A stretch of 47,648 nucleotides of DNA from Anaerolineae bacterium (lineage in GTDB: Bacteria; Chloroflexota; Anaerolineae; UBA1429), in contig JAGGYI010000083.1 in assembly GCA_021162655.1 (NCBI GenBank), positions 1-47,648 on the forward strand, written 5' to 3'. The position numbers and the translations under genes were made by a program. The notes beneath the pieces are model-generated. The model made no database searches, was not told where the DNA came from, and saw only the letters and a program-made list of their open reading frames with translations. Positions 24,994 to 35,125 of this stretch are shown one piece after another; position 1 is the first letter of the stretch, and every line of letters starts with the position of its first letter.

Positions 24994-27900
24994 ATGAGGC
25001 GTTTTCTGTTCACATTGATGCTGTTCACCTTTATCTTAGCCTTACCTGTCCTTGCCCAGAATCCGTCTTTATCCAAGCCCCTCGCAGATAGCAAAACGAG
25101 CGCTCTGCGTGCATTAAACTCACTTCCTGTTCAGGCTAGAGCTAAAATAGATCCCCGGCTACTCAAACAACTTTTACAAGCCCAAAAAGAAGCCTCACGG
25201 CAAGGGCTTGCCAAACCCAAGTCCACGACCTTTTTGGTTTACCTCAAAAAGCAAGCTACCTTGGCCAGCCTCTGTAGCACTTCGAACATCCAGACTCGCC
25301 GCCAGCTCATTGTCGCCCGTCTTCAAGCAACAGCCCAACGTTCCCAGGCGGGGCTAATTCCATTACTCGAAAGCAATTTACAGAAAGGGCATATCAGCCG
25401 TTATAAAAGCTACTGGATCTTTAACGGCTTCGCCGTAGATGGAGACCTGCACGCTGCCCTAGAACTAGCCAGGCGCCCAGAAGTCGCGGCTCTTTTGCCT
25501 AACCGCACTCATCAGCTTCCCCCAACAAAAGCACTCTCCACCGAAAACATAGAATGGAACATCACCCATATAGGGGCAGACCGAGTTTGGAACGCCTTGG
25601 GGATCACAGGGAGAGGCGTGGTCGTTGCCAATATGGACTCTGGTGTTGATTGGACACACCCAGCCCTTCAGCGCAAATATCGCGGCTATAACCCGGCCAA
25701 TCCCGCAGCTTCCACACACGACTACAACTGGTTCGATGCAACGGGCACTTATCCCAATGCTCCTGGCCCCACTCGTCCTCACGTCAGCGCTTGGTCAGAC
25801 CATGGCACCCACACAATGGGTATCATCCTTGGGTCCACTGAAGATGGAGAAAACATTGTGGGTGTCGCTCCTGGAGCTCAATGGATTGCCGTCAAAGTCT
25901 TTGACGATAACGGAGAGACCACCGACGAATGGATCCATGCAGGCTTTCAATGGATCCTCGCTCCCACAGACCTACATGGCGAGAATCCGGATCCCTCCAA
26001 GGCTCCCGATATCGTCAATAATTCCTGGGGAAGCGAAAATGGTTGGGACTCTACCTTTTACCAAGACCTTCTCGCTCTTCAAAACGCCGGAATCCTCACC
26101 GTCTGGGCTGCCGGAAACTCGGGCCCCAGCTCACAGACGATCAATGCACCAGCGAGCTTCCCGCACGCCTTTGCTGTAGGAGCCGTCGATGCTCAAGACG
26201 AAATAGCGCCCTTTAGCAGCCGCGGTCCCTCTCCATGGGGAGAGATCAAACCAGAAGTTGTTGCCCCTGGTGTCAACATTCGCTCCACCATCGCTGGGGG
26301 CCTCTACGGAGTCCTAGAGGGAACCTCGATGGCTACTCCCCATGTTGCTGGCCTCATGGCTCTTATCCAAGAGGCTTCAAACCATACTCTCAGTATCGAA
26401 GCAACAGAATATATCATCACCAGCACTGCCAAAGACTTGGGGACCCCTGGAGAGGATAATGACTATGGGTATGGTCTCATCGATGCTTTCCAGGCTGTGA
26501 GCACGGTCTTTCAAGGGGGAACATTCCGCGGATGCGTACGCGACGCCGAAACAGGCGCGCCCATTGGAGGGGCTACCATCATTATGAGGAACCTCTCCAC
26601 AGGAGGTCAAGCCCGAACAACCACTGCATCCGATGGAACTTATTCCTTCTCCGTGGCAACAGGCTTTTACGATGTCACTGCCTCTCACTTTGGCTATTTT
26701 GATGAGGTCGCTCACAACATTGAGATTAAAAGCCAGATGGTCACCCAGCTCGACTTTGCCCTTACCCCTCAACCCAAAGGGGTTATCCGTGGGCAAATCA
26801 CCTGTCCAGGTTCAGATACTCTGCCCGATATCCTTATTTCGGTGCTGGGCACTCCTCTCACCACTCAGGCAAACGCTCAGGGATTCTACTCGCTTACTGT
26901 ACCAGTGGGTACGTACACTCTTCGAATTCGACCGCTGAACCCTGGCTACCGAGGGATAGAAGTGGGCCAGGTTCATGTGCGCGACGGGGCAAACACAACG
27001 GTAAATAGCGAGCTTCTGACTGCCCCTAAAATCCTTCTAGTCGATGCCGATGCTTGGCTCACCAGCGGCCAGCTTAGATACTATCAATCATTGCTTAATA
27101 CCGCACTCTACGGCTACGACGAGCGACTCGTCCGCAAATTTCCGACGGATAACCCCTCTGTTGATGACCTTCGACAATATGACATAGTCATTTGGGTTCA
27201 ACCCCTCACTTCTCCTGGGTATATCAATGCCTGGGATGCTTTAGGAGCCTATCTTGACCAGGGTGGCAAACTACTCATTAGTGGCCAAGACATCGGCTAC
27301 TGGGATTGGCAATGTGGGTGTGCCCCCCAGAACTATGCTAAATACCTCCACGCAAGCTATTTGCCCGATGACGGCGGGCTAGGGGACCTACTTGGCACCC
27401 CTACGGGACCGCTCGCAGGGATCCGGCTTTCTCTAAACACAAACGACAGCGCTCGAAACCAGAACTCTGTTGACTTGATCTCGGCTACCGACGCATTCGC
27501 CCAGCCCATCCTGCGCTATGAATCCGGCGAAGTTGTCGGCCTCTATATCGAAAACTGCCAGAACTCGATCATCTATCTAAGCTTTGGCCTAGAAGGCATT
27601 GGGCCTACCTCCGCCCGCCAACAAGCATTCGAAAAGCTGCTTACCCTGCTCTCACAAGCAAAACTTCCTCACACCCAGATTCGGATTCACCCTTCTACCC
27701 AGGGGGTACTTTTAGGGCACCACACCTCCTACGCTCTCCAACTCGTTAACCAGGATACTAGGCCCCTTTCTCAAACATACCGCTTATCGGCAGATTCCGC
27801 CTGGCCAGCTTGGTTCGCCCAGATGACAAACTCTGTTCCCATCACCCAGACCCGTCCCCTCTCCCCTTGCGAAGACATCGATCTTCGCCTAATGCTTGAG

Positions 27901-30900
27901 ATACCCCTCACCGCTGCTCCTCAGGAAACACACATCATTACAGCGCATATCTCTCCCCAGAATGCTGGCCCCGATGAAATTATCCGGACCGTCGAGGCAA
28001 TCGCTGTCCCTCCTTGGCAAGAATTGCCCAACCCCCCCACCCCCCGCTCTCGGTTATCCGGTGCCGCCTTGGGATGCTCTATTTATACGATAGGGGGATA
28101 CTATAGCCATAATAATTCCGACACTGTCACGAATGTGGTCGAGATCCTCGACCTAGTCTCAGGAACATGGTACAGAGGCTCTCCAAAACCGAGTGCGACA
28201 GCCAATAGTGGGATCGCTCTATTAGACGGGCAACTCTATCTCTTAGGAGGCTATTCCGAAACAGCCCCTGGGAATTATGTCAATACAGTTGAAATCTATG
28301 ACCCGGCTGAAGATCAGTGGAGCTCCGGTACCCCTCTCCCCATTCCCCTAAGTGGAATGGCCACAGCGGTTTTAGACGGCAAGATCTACATCTTTGGCGG
28401 AAACAGTGCCGAAGGGGCAAGCAACAAAGCTTACGTGTATGACCCTTACTTTGATCAATGGACTAGAATCGCCAACATCCCGGGTACTGGGGTTGCCTTT
28501 GCTCAAGCCGTCAGCCTCAATGGAGCCATCTACCTAGCTGGGGGATGGCCTGAACAAAAGAGTCTTCTTCGCTATGATCCTCAGAGTGACTCCTGGACCA
28601 TCCTCCAATCGATGCACCAGGGAAGGCATAGCTTCGCTATGGCTACCGATGGGCGCCACATTTTTGTAGCTGGAGGAGGCAAACTTTTGGATGGCCTCGC
28701 CTCTGTCGAGCGCTATGACCCCCTCACAAATCGGTGGACTGTCTTCCCGAGCCTTCACTTTAGCAGACGAACTGGCGCTATAGGGGTCTATGCCGATGGC
28801 AAGTTCTACGTCATCGGGGGTATCGACCAGCAATCGCCAGCCGAGGCGATCGAATTCATGGATATTGACTCCCCTCTAAACCGTTCTCGCTTCCTAGTAA
28901 ACAACGCCCCCTATACTCTTTCACACCCTGGAGACATTCTCTCCTATACCCTTACGCTCAACAATCCCGAAACAACCACCATCTCGGCAAGTTGGCAACA
29001 TACATTTCCAAGCGCGCTCAACTACCTCGAAGGCTCCATTACAGGGGGAGCACACTATAACCCTTCATCCCGCACCCTCTCATGGGAGGGATCCATCCCA
29101 CCGCAAGGGAAACTCTCCTTTTCCTTCCTTGCCCAAGTCCAAGCGGATACGCCCAGTGGCACGACGGTTACCAGCACAGTACTCCTTGATAACGGCGGGT
29201 GTGCGCCTCTTACCTTGAGTACCCATGCATATGTAGCATTACCCTCTCTGAGTGCTTCGACGAAACAGGTAAACAAAGCCCGTGTAGCTCCTGGGGATAC
29301 ATTGCATTACTCGGTCGCTATCATCAACGATTCTCCCTACACCATTCCTCATGCTTCCCTTATCGACCCTATTCCCACGTACACCACGTATATCAGTGGA
29401 AGCGTAGTAGGCGGCACGTACAACCCCACTTTGAAGCGCATTGAATGGGAAGGGAGTTTGCCTCCTGGGACATCCGATGGGGTTGAAGAGCCTTCTTTCA
29501 ACTGGATAGACGCAACAGGGGGAACATCCTTGAACCTGGGAGACGATTCGTGTGTGGGCCCTTTGGACTTGGGCTTTAACTTTGAGTTTTATGGGCAGAG
29601 CTATTCGCAGATTTATGTCAATAGCAATGGAATGATTCTCTTCGAAAAATGTAATTCTAGCTATTCGAACGTTTCCATTCCTCGCCCAGAAGAACCCAAC
29701 GCCTTCATTGCTCCTTTCTGGGATGACCTCCGCCCTGGGGCAGAGTCAGGCAAAGTCTATATGGCCACCTTTGGCCAAGAGCCAAATCGCTACGCCGTAA
29801 TCGAGTGGCACCAGGTTTACCCCTATGGAGAATCTTTGCCCCAAACATTCGAGGTCATTCTCTATGAAGGCACTAACCGCATTCTTTTCCAATACCTTAA
29901 AATGACAGGAGACAGAGGCCTGGGGAGTTCTGCCACAGTGGGCATCGAAAACCAAGACGGAAGCAAAGGAGTTCTATATCTTTTCAACGGCTCCCCCTCG
30001 AATCACTCTATCCACGACGGCTTGCTCTTGGAGATGAAACATAGCAGTACGCGTAATGCTGTTAGTCATATCGTCTCTTACGACGTGCGCGTAAATGAAT
30101 CTCTCCCGCCTTTAACCACTATTACGAATACTGCCTGGATCGATGATGGTTTTGCCATTCATCAACGGACTGTTACATCCACGATTTCGAGCCCCTCTTT
30201 CGCCACTTCGCGCATAACTGCCTCACCAGAAACTGTTCTGGCGGGAGGAACGATCACTTTCACCGTGCATCTCATCAACACGGGGGACATTACTTCCACA
30301 AACACCAGCCTTGTGATTCCTCTCCCTCCTGAGCTCTCCTACCTCTCGGGGAGCCTCCAAGGAGCAGGTGCTACTTACAACGAACAAAGCCGCCAGATCG
30401 AATGGCACGGCACAGTACCTTTAAACCCCTCAGGAGTAGAGATCCGCTACCAAGCAAACGTCACCGACAACCTGCCTATAAACACTTGGATCACCCAAAC
30501 GGCAACGGTTTTTGAACAGGGGCGGCTCATGAATACGCTGCAAACAAGGATCCTTGTCAACAGCGTTGGCCTCGTCGGGGAAAAGATTTCCTCTTCTCCC
30601 CAAGTCCTGGCAGGGTCTTCTTTCACTTACACTATCACCGTCTCGAACGCCGGCCTTTACTTGGCTCCATACCTCGTCATTTCAGATCCCCTTCCCTCTT
30701 TTACAGAATTAATCACAGGCACTCTTGAAGGGGGCACTTATAACCCGGCGGAGAGGACGATACTTTGGAACGGAGCGCTTGCCTCCCGAGAAGGACACGT
30801 ATTACAATTTCAAGTGTATATTCCCAAGAATACTCCTAATGGCACCTGCATCACCAACACTGCTTTCGTTCACGATAGCTATGGTCCTCCCCTTCTTCTT

Positions 30901-31323
30901 TCCTCCCCCATCACCGTAAAACGAGGAGATCTTTGCCATTCGGAGATATCTTCTCAACCAACTCAGGTGCTCCCAGGAGGCACAGTAACACACACCATCC
31001 GTTTAACCAACACGGGAGATGCCCCTATCGGTGCCACTGTTTCCTGCAAGCCTCCCTCTCCCCTGATGCTGCTCCCTAGCACACTCTATGCTTCCTCTGG
31101 AGAAGTGAACATTGAGCAGGATTCCGTTCACTGGCAAGGGACAGTGCTTGCACGAGGGCTCATTATCATTCGCTTTACTACCCTAGTGCCCCCGAGGGCG
31201 TCCGTGCAGACGGTGAACCTGGAGGCTTTCATTGAGGATGAAGGCGGACTCACGAATACCATTCAATCGATGTTCGCCATTAGAGGAGCGTCCCTGCAGC
31301 TTCTCCCCCTCATCTTTAGATGA
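24994..31323 (+). CDS. Giant secreted subtilisin-like (S8) protease with Kelch, nidogen-like and DUF11 domains
   Basis: A 2109-aa exported protein. Residues 1-21 are a signal peptide (ending VLAQN), about 65-175 a propeptide, and about 195-500 an S8 protease with the full catalytic set Asp215 (NMDSGVDW), His270 (DHGTHTMG), Asn375 (WAAGNSG) and Ser445 (GTSMATPHVAG). Then follow two carboxypeptidase-regulatory-like beta domains (about 508-585 and 592-672), an alpha/beta domain starting PKILLVDADAW (about 678-890), a beta sandwich, about five to six Kelch blades (about 1010-1290, with repeats such as IYIFGG, FYVIGGI), and five DUF11-like repeats to the end. The second DUF11 repeat is interrupted by a nidogen-like module (about 1490-1690). 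No transmembrane anchor or LPxTG is seen; the last residues are LPLIFR. Likely role: extracellular proteolysis and surface or matrix binding. Confidence 0.93.
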   Translation: MRRFLFTLMLFTFILALPVLAQNPSLSKPLADSKTSALRALNSLPVQARAKIDPRLLKQLLQAQKEASRQGLAKPKSTTFLVYLKKQATLASLCSTSNIQTRRQLIVARLQATAQRSQAGLIPLLESNLQKGHISRYKSYWIFNGFAVDGDLHAALELARRPEVAALLPNRTHQLPPTKALSTENIEWNITHIGADRVWNALGITGRGVVVANMDSGVDWTHPALQRKYRGYNPANPAASTHDYNWFDATGTYPNAPGPTRPHVSAWSDHGTHTMGIILGSTEDGENIVGVAPGAQWIAVKVFDDNGETTDEWIHAGFQWILAPTDLHGENPDPSKAPDIVNNSWGSENGWDSTFYQDLLALQNAGILTVWAAGNSGPSSQTINAPASFPHAFAVGAVDAQDEIAPFSSRGPSPWGEIKPEVVAPGVNIRSTIAGGLYGVLEGTSMATPHVAGLMALIQEASNHTLSIEATEYIITSTAKDLGTPGEDNDYGYGLIDAFQAVSTVFQGGTFRGCVRDAETGAPIGGATIIMRNLSTGGQARTTTASDGTYSFSVATGFYDVTASHFGYFDEVAHNIEIKSQMVTQLDFALTPQPKGVIRGQITCPGSDTLPDILISVLGTPLTTQANAQGFYSLTVPVGTYTLRIRPLNPGYRGIEVGQVHVRDGANTTVNSELLTAPKILLVDADAWLTSGQLRYYQSLLNTALYGYDERLVRKFPTDNPSVDDLRQYDIVIWVQPLTSPGYINAWDALGAYLDQGGKLLISGQDIGYWDWQCGCAPQNYAKYLHASYLPDDGGLGDLLGTPTGPLAGIRLSLNTNDSARNQNSVDLISATDAFAQPILRYESGEVVGLYIENCQNSIIYLSFGLEGIGPTSARQQAFEKLLTLLSQAKLPHTQIRIHPSTQGVLLGHHTSYALQLVNQDTRPLSQTYRLSADSAWPAWFAQMTNSVPITQTRPLSPCEDIDLRLMLEIPLTAAPQETHIITAHISPQNAGPDEIIRTVEAIAVPPWQELPNPPTPRSRLSGAALGCSIYTIGGYYSHNNSDTVTNVVEILDLVSGTWYRGSPKPSATANSGIALLDGQLYLLGGYSETAPGNYVNTVEIYDPAEDQWSSGTPLPIPLSGMATAVLDGKIYIFGGNSAEGASNKAYVYDPYFDQWTRIANIPGTGVAFAQAVSLNGAIYLAGGWPEQKSLLRYDPQSDSWTILQSMHQGRHSFAMATDGRHIFVAGGGKLLDGLASVERYDPLTNRWTVFPSLHFSRRTGAIGVYADGKFYVIGGIDQQSPAEAIEFMDIDSPLNRSRFLVNNAPYTLSHPGDILSYTLTLNNPETTTISASWQHTFPSALNYLEGSITGGAHYNPSSRTLSWEGSIPPQGKLSFSFLAQVQADTPSGTTVTSTVLLDNGGCAPLTLSTHAYVALPSLSASTKQVNKARVAPGDTLHYSVAIINDSPYTIPHASLIDPIPTYTTYISGSVVGGTYNPTLKRIEWEGSLPPGTSDGVEEPSFNWIDATGGTSLNLGDDSCVGPLDLGFNFEFYGQSYSQIYVNSNGMILFEKCNSSYSNVSIPRPEEPNAFIAPFWDDLRPGAESGKVYMATFGQEPNRYAVIEWHQVYPYGESLPQTFEVILYEGTNRILFQYLKMTGDRGLGSSATVGIENQDGSKGVLYLFNGSPSNHSIHDGLLLEMKHSSTRNAVSHIVSYDVRVNESLPPLTTITNTAWIDDGFAIHQRTVTSTISSPSFATSRITASPETVLAGGTITFTVHLINTGDITSTNTSLVIPLPPELSYLSGSLQGAGATYNEQSRQIEWHGTVPLNPSGVEIRYQANVTDNLPINTWITQTATVFEQGRLMNTLQTRILVNSVGLVGEKISSSPQVLAGSSFTYTITVSNAGLYLAPYLVISDPLPSFTELITGTLEGGTYNPAERTILWNGALASREGHVLQFQVYIPKNTPNGTCITNTAFVHDSYGPPLLLSSPITVKRGDLCHSEISSQPTQVLPGGTVTHTIRLTNTGDAPIGATVSCKPPSPLMLLPSTLYASSGEVNIEQDSVHWQGTVLARGLIIIRFTTLVPPRASVQTVNLEAFIEDEGGLTNTIQSMFAIRGASLQLLPLIFR

Positions 31324-31359
31324 GAACCTCAAAACACTACAATAAGGAAGGATGAACCT

Positions 31360-32349
31360 ATGAAAATTGGAGTGCGAACACACAACGGCGAAGAAAGAAG
31401 GTTGATCCTAGCTGAACAGCTTGGTGCTCAAGGGGGTAGTATTTGGGCCTGGGCTCTTCCAGGCTTTCGAGAGAACTGTGTCCCTGACCTGGACGGTATC
31501 TACCAAATGCGCGAACGCTTCGAAGCTCATAACCTTGCCCTAACAGGGATAGGGCTAGGGGCGGACTGTCTGAAAAATCAACTCTTGGGCCTACCTGAAA
31601 GAGACCGGGAAATCGACAACGTCTGCGAGACGATTCGGCGCATTGGTCAGGTGTACAAAGACAAACCCGCTGCAGAGAGTCCCGTCATTATCCTTGATCA
31701 ACGAGTGACCTATTGGGCAAAGGGCGGATGGACGGGAGGAGCTCGAGTGCTAGGACGTGGGGGAGTGCTCTTCTATGACTTTGATGCCTCTCGAGATGCC
31801 CATTTGCAGGATGCTCCGGCCGGACACGTATCCCTAGAGGAGGTTTGGGAGCGCATTGCCTATCTCTACGAACGTATCGTCCCCGTTGCAGAAGAAGCGG
31901 ATATTCGCCTCGCCACTCATCCCGACGATCCTCCCCTTCCAGAATATCGGGGTGCGGCTCACGCTCTGAACAGCTTGGCCGGTTTTAAGAAACTCTTTGA
32001 AATGTTCCCCAGCCCTTACAATGGCATGCTTCTGTGCTTAGGCTGCATGCAAGAGGCAGGTGAGGACCCCATCCAAGTCATCCGCTACTTTGGCAAGCAA
32101 AACAGGATATTCTATGTGCACTTTCGCAACGTCAAAGGGCGCGTTCCACACTACACAGAAGTTTTTCCCAACTTGGGAGACCTGGACATGGTCCAAGCAA
32201 TAAAGGCCTTCTGGGAGGTAGGGTATCAAGGCTTTCTCGTTCCTGATCATCAGTTTGGCATCCTTGGAGACGACGATTGGAATACCATAAGCCGCGCATG
32301 GCAGATCGGCTACATCACAGCCCTCATCCAAGCAACTGCTCCCTCTTGA
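31360..32349 (+). CDS. Mannonate dehydratase (UxuA)-like TIM-barrel protein
   Basis: A 329-aa protein resembling the UxuA family, which dehydrates D-mannonate to 2-keto-3-deoxy-gluconate. The metal-site blocks are recognisable: RLATHPDDPPLPEYRG (His), GMLLCLGCMQEAG (Cys), FYVHFRNVKG (His) and VPDHQFG (Asp-His). It is shorter than E. coli UxuA (about 394 aa) and lacks part of the inserted region, so the substrate may differ. AAGGAAGG precedes ATG 31360. It stands 37 bp behind the subtilase gene without an obvious terminator, but a functional link there is unlikely. A sugar-acid role would fit with the DapA/IlvD cluster 8 kb downstream. Confidence 0.8.
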   Translation: MKIGVRTHNGEERRLILAEQLGAQGGSIWAWALPGFRENCVPDLDGIYQMRERFEAHNLALTGIGLGADCLKNQLLGLPERDREIDNVCETIRRIGQVYKDKPAAESPVIILDQRVTYWAKGGWTGGARVLGRGGVLFYDFDASRDAHLQDAPAGHVSLEEVWERIAYLYERIVPVAEEADIRLATHPDDPPLPEYRGAAHALNSLAGFKKLFEMFPSPYNGMLLCLGCMQEAGEDPIQVIRYFGKQNRIFYVHFRNVKGRVPHYTEVFPNLGDLDMVQAIKAFWEVGYQGFLVPDHQFGILGDDDWNTISRAWQIGYITALIQATAPS

Positions 32350-32492
32350 AAAGAGCAGGAACACTGTTTTTAGGGAAGACGTCTTAATTACAGAAAGTCT
32401 ATCTTTACTCTGTCCCTTTTTCACTCTATTTTAACCCTGATAGACTAACCTAAATGATAGGGCAGATTTAGGCAAATAAAGGAGAGCTTGAG

Positions 32493-33332
32493 ATGCACCA
32501 AAAGCTAAAAAAGGCTCTTGGGGGAATTCTGGGAATTCTTCTCTTGGTGCTTATCTATAGCTTTGCACCCAGCCGTGCTATTGCTCATCAACTTCTCTCG
32601 GTGTTTCGAGTCCGGAAGGTCGCAATCATTCCCTTAAACGTGGACACAAAAGAACTGGACCAGCGCCTCGACACCTTGACCAAGGAATTGGAGAGAATCT
32701 TCCCTGAACCCCAAGTCACCGTCGATGCGCCCATTCAAAAGGTTGACTCCCTTGAAGAAGCTAAACAGCTAGCTGGATTCCCCGTGAGATGGCCCTCTTA
32801 TTGGCCCGAGCCCTCTCCGCCACACATCCAAGTAGAAGGACGTAGTGAATACACCTTACCCATTACAGGAGAAGATCTCGCGACGCTCCTTGAATTGGCC
32901 GGGATGAGACCCAAGATCCCCCGAGAACTGCACGGGACTATCACCGTTCGCATTCCCGCTATTGTCTACTTACAGGGGCGACGCCTCACGCTCTGGGAAG
33001 TCTACAATCCCTCCATTGAATACCCTCAAGAGCTCAATCCCCAGATTCTTGGTGAGGCTAGCCTGCGTCTTCTAGGTGTTCCGCCTTCACAGGCCCGCCG
33101 CATCGCTAAAGGGATCGACTGGACAAGCACCTTCATTCTTCCCATCCCCACCCAGATCAGCCGGTTCGACGAGCTCGAGATTGCAGGGGCTAAAGCTATC
33201 CTCCTCCATGCACGCAATCCTGGAGAAGCCTCCCCCTTGACCCTTCTCTGGGTCAAAGATGACGTCCTTTATTTCCTCTCGGGGCCCACTTCTTCGAACG
33301 GAATCATCCAAATTGCCGAGTCCCTGTTTTAG
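32493..33332 (+). CDS. Membrane-anchored DUF4367-like protein of unknown function
   Basis: A 279-aa protein with one N-terminal hydrophobic segment (about 11-33), so it is anchored with its bulk outside. The segment LEEAKQLAGFPVRWPSYWPE and the end (AILLHARNPGEASPLTLLWV then KDDVLYFLSGP) resemble DUF4367-type domains often found beside ABC exporters or anti-sigma systems. The middle part (GTITVRIPAIVYLQGRRLTL) has no feature I recognise. AAAGGAG lies 8 bases before ATG 32493. It precedes an ABC ATPase and permease by 38 bp, so it is probably an extracytoplasmic partner or cargo sensor of that exporter. This is inferred from position. Confidence 0.65.
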   Translation: MHQKLKKALGGILGILLLVLIYSFAPSRAIAHQLLSVFRVRKVAIIPLNVDTKELDQRLDTLTKELERIFPEPQVTVDAPIQKVDSLEEAKQLAGFPVRWPSYWPEPSPPHIQVEGRSEYTLPITGEDLATLLELAGMRPKIPRELHGTITVRIPAIVYLQGRRLTLWEVYNPSIEYPQELNPQILGEASLRLLGVPPSQARRIAKGIDWTSTFILPIPTQISRFDELEIAGAKAILLHARNPGEASPLTLLWVKDDVLYFLSGPTSSNGIIQIAESLF

Positions 33333-33370
33333 AGCCCACCTTACTGATGGACACTTTGGAAAGAGGGCAA

Positions 33371-34309
33371 ATGTTCCCAGCTATAGAGGCCAGGGGGTTA
33401 CGCAAAGTTTATGGAGAAAAGGTAGCTGTTGAAAACCTCACCCTGACAGTAGAAATGGGGGAGACCTTTGGGTTCCTTGGCCCTAATGGCGCAGGGAAAA
33501 CGACTTCCATGAAAATGCTCTTGGGATTGGTCACTCCCTCCTCAGGTACTGGTAGAATCCTTGGCTTTCCCCTCGATGACCCTCGCTCTCGACAGCAAGT
33601 GGGCTTTTTACCCGAGCATCTTCGCTTCCCTCCCTGGATGCAGGCAGCAGAGTTCCTCGACTTTACTGCCCGCTTTTTCAAGCTCCCCACCCGGGTTCGC
33701 CACAAACGCATTTCAGAACTTTTGGAACTCGTTCAGCTACAAGAAGCTGCCAAGCAGCCCCTGGGCACGTTCTCCAAAGGGATGCTCCAACGAATCGGTC
33801 TTGCCCAGGCACTCATTAACAAGCCCAAAGTTCTTTTCCTCGACGAGCCCACATCCGGTCTAGATCCTCTAGGCCATCGCCTTGTTCGGCAAATTATCTG
33901 TTACTTGAGGGAACAGGGAACTACCATCTTTCTTAACTCTCACCTTCTCAGCGAGGTTGAACGCACTTGTACTCGAGTTGCCCTAATTGTCCAAGGTCGA
34001 GTCCGCAAAGTGATAGACCTAACGACTATGACACCCAACACGCTTCGAGTCAGGATCAAAGCAGAGCCCCTTAGTGAGAACCTTATCCAAGGCCTCAAAC
34101 GCTGGAGCGCCTCAATCAATGTTTCTAGAACAGATGGTACCCTTACCCTAGCCCTCTCTAATTCCAAGGAAATCCCTGCAATTGCACGTTGGCTCATCTC
34201 GAAAGGGATAGATCTGTATGAAATCTCGCCACTTCGAGATTCTCTCGAAGAACTTTTTATCGCTATCGTCGGAGAGGAAAATGTACCAGGCTCTCCTTCT
34301 GATCAGTGA
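33371..34309 (+). CDS. ABC transporter ATP-binding protein (DrrA/CcmA type)
   Basis: A 312-aa ATPase of the exporter group that pairs with a separate permease. Walker A is FLGPNGAGKTTSMKMLLG, the Q-loop is in QQVGFLPEHLRF, the signature is LGTFSKGMLQRIGLAQAL, Walker B is PKVLFLDEPTSGLDPLG, and the switch His is in FLNSHLLSEVE. A C-terminal domain of about 90 residues follows, as in NatA/DrrA proteins. ATG 33371 is chosen because AGAGGG precedes it; ATG 33347 has no Shine-Dalgarno. Its 3' end overlaps the permease gene by 29 nt, which supports coupled synthesis. The substrate is unknown. Confidence 0.93.
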   Translation: MFPAIEARGLRKVYGEKVAVENLTLTVEMGETFGFLGPNGAGKTTSMKMLLGLVTPSSGTGRILGFPLDDPRSRQQVGFLPEHLRFPPWMQAAEFLDFTARFFKLPTRVRHKRISELLELVQLQEAAKQPLGTFSKGMLQRIGLAQALINKPKVLFLDEPTSGLDPLGHRLVRQIICYLREQGTTIFLNSHLLSEVERTCTRVALIVQGRVRKVIDLTTMTPNTLRVRIKAEPLSENLIQGLKRWSASINVSRTDGTLTLALSNSKEIPAIARWLISKGIDLYEISPLRDSLEELFIAIVGEENVPGSPSDQ

Positions 34310-35123
34310 ATTAACTTTTCATGAGGCTAAGCGCCGACGCACCTTTTGGCTTGCCGGAGGACTAGGCTTCCTCTTTATCGCTCTTTATGCCCTAGGCTTT
34401 TTCTTCGTCTACAAAGAGATGCGCCAGAGCCTCCCAAAAGGATTTGATCTCGCTTTGACCAGCGGATTCAGCTTCTTTCTAACCGCTGGGTTCTATGGAA
34501 TCAGCTTCCTAGGGGTAATGTTAGCGGTACTTGCCTCGGCTACCGTCTTTGCGGGGGATATCCAATCCCAAACCATCCAACTCTTGGCCACCAAACCCCT
34601 CCCTCGGCATTGTATAGTTCTAGGGAAATGGCTGGGCTTGGGAGTTCTGCTTTCCATCTATATCAGTGCCCTATCTCTGGGACTCGTCCTCGCCACTTAC
34701 CTCATTGCGCGCTACATTCCTCCCAATGTCTTCGCCGGCATCCTTCTACTCATCATGGAAGCCCTCGTCATGCTTACCATTGGAATTCTTGCAGGAACCC
34801 ATTTGAACATGATTGGTAGCGGCATTCTCTCTTTTATGCTCTATGGGCTCGCTTTCATCGGTGGATGGACTGAGCAAATTGGCTCTTTTAGCGCTAACGA
34901 AACAGCCACCGACATTGGCATCCTCATCAGCCTCATAGTGCCCAGCGAGGCCATGTGGAGGATGGCTTCCTATCTTTTACAACCTCCTGCCCTTCGTTCC
35001 CTAAGCCTCTCTCCATTCTCTATCGCCTCTGCGCCCAGCCTGGCCATGCTCCTTTACACGATCATCTACATAGCTGGGCTCCTTATCTGGGCTATCCGCA
35101 CATTCGCCCAGCGCGACCTGTGA
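34281..35123 (+). CDS. ABC-2 type transporter permease
   Basis: A 280-aa membrane protein with six likely helices (about 25-46, 66-95, 110-130, 135-160, 165-195 and 250-275). The block VFAGDIQSQTIQLLATKPLP between helices 2 and 3 is the typical ABC-2 (NatB/CcmB-like) coupling segment. ATG 34281 is chosen since GGAGAGG precedes it. The gene overlaps the ATPase by 29 nt, so the two form one exporter of unknown substrate; an additional accessory gene lies upstream. No terminator for this strand was seen after it. Confidence 0.9.
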   Translation: MYQALLLISELTFHEAKRRRTFWLAGGLGFLFIALYALGFFFVYKEMRQSLPKGFDLALTSGFSFFLTAGFYGISFLGVMLAVLASATVFAGDIQSQTIQLLATKPLPRHCIVLGKWLGLGVLLSIYISALSLGLVLATYLIARYIPPNVFAGILLLIMEALVMLTIGILAGTHLNMIGSGILSFMLYGLAFIGGWTEQIGSFSANETATDIGILISLIVPSEAMWRMASYLLQPPALRSLSLSPFSIASAPSLAMLLYTIIYIAGLLIWAIRTFAQRDL

Positions 35124-35125
35124 AA

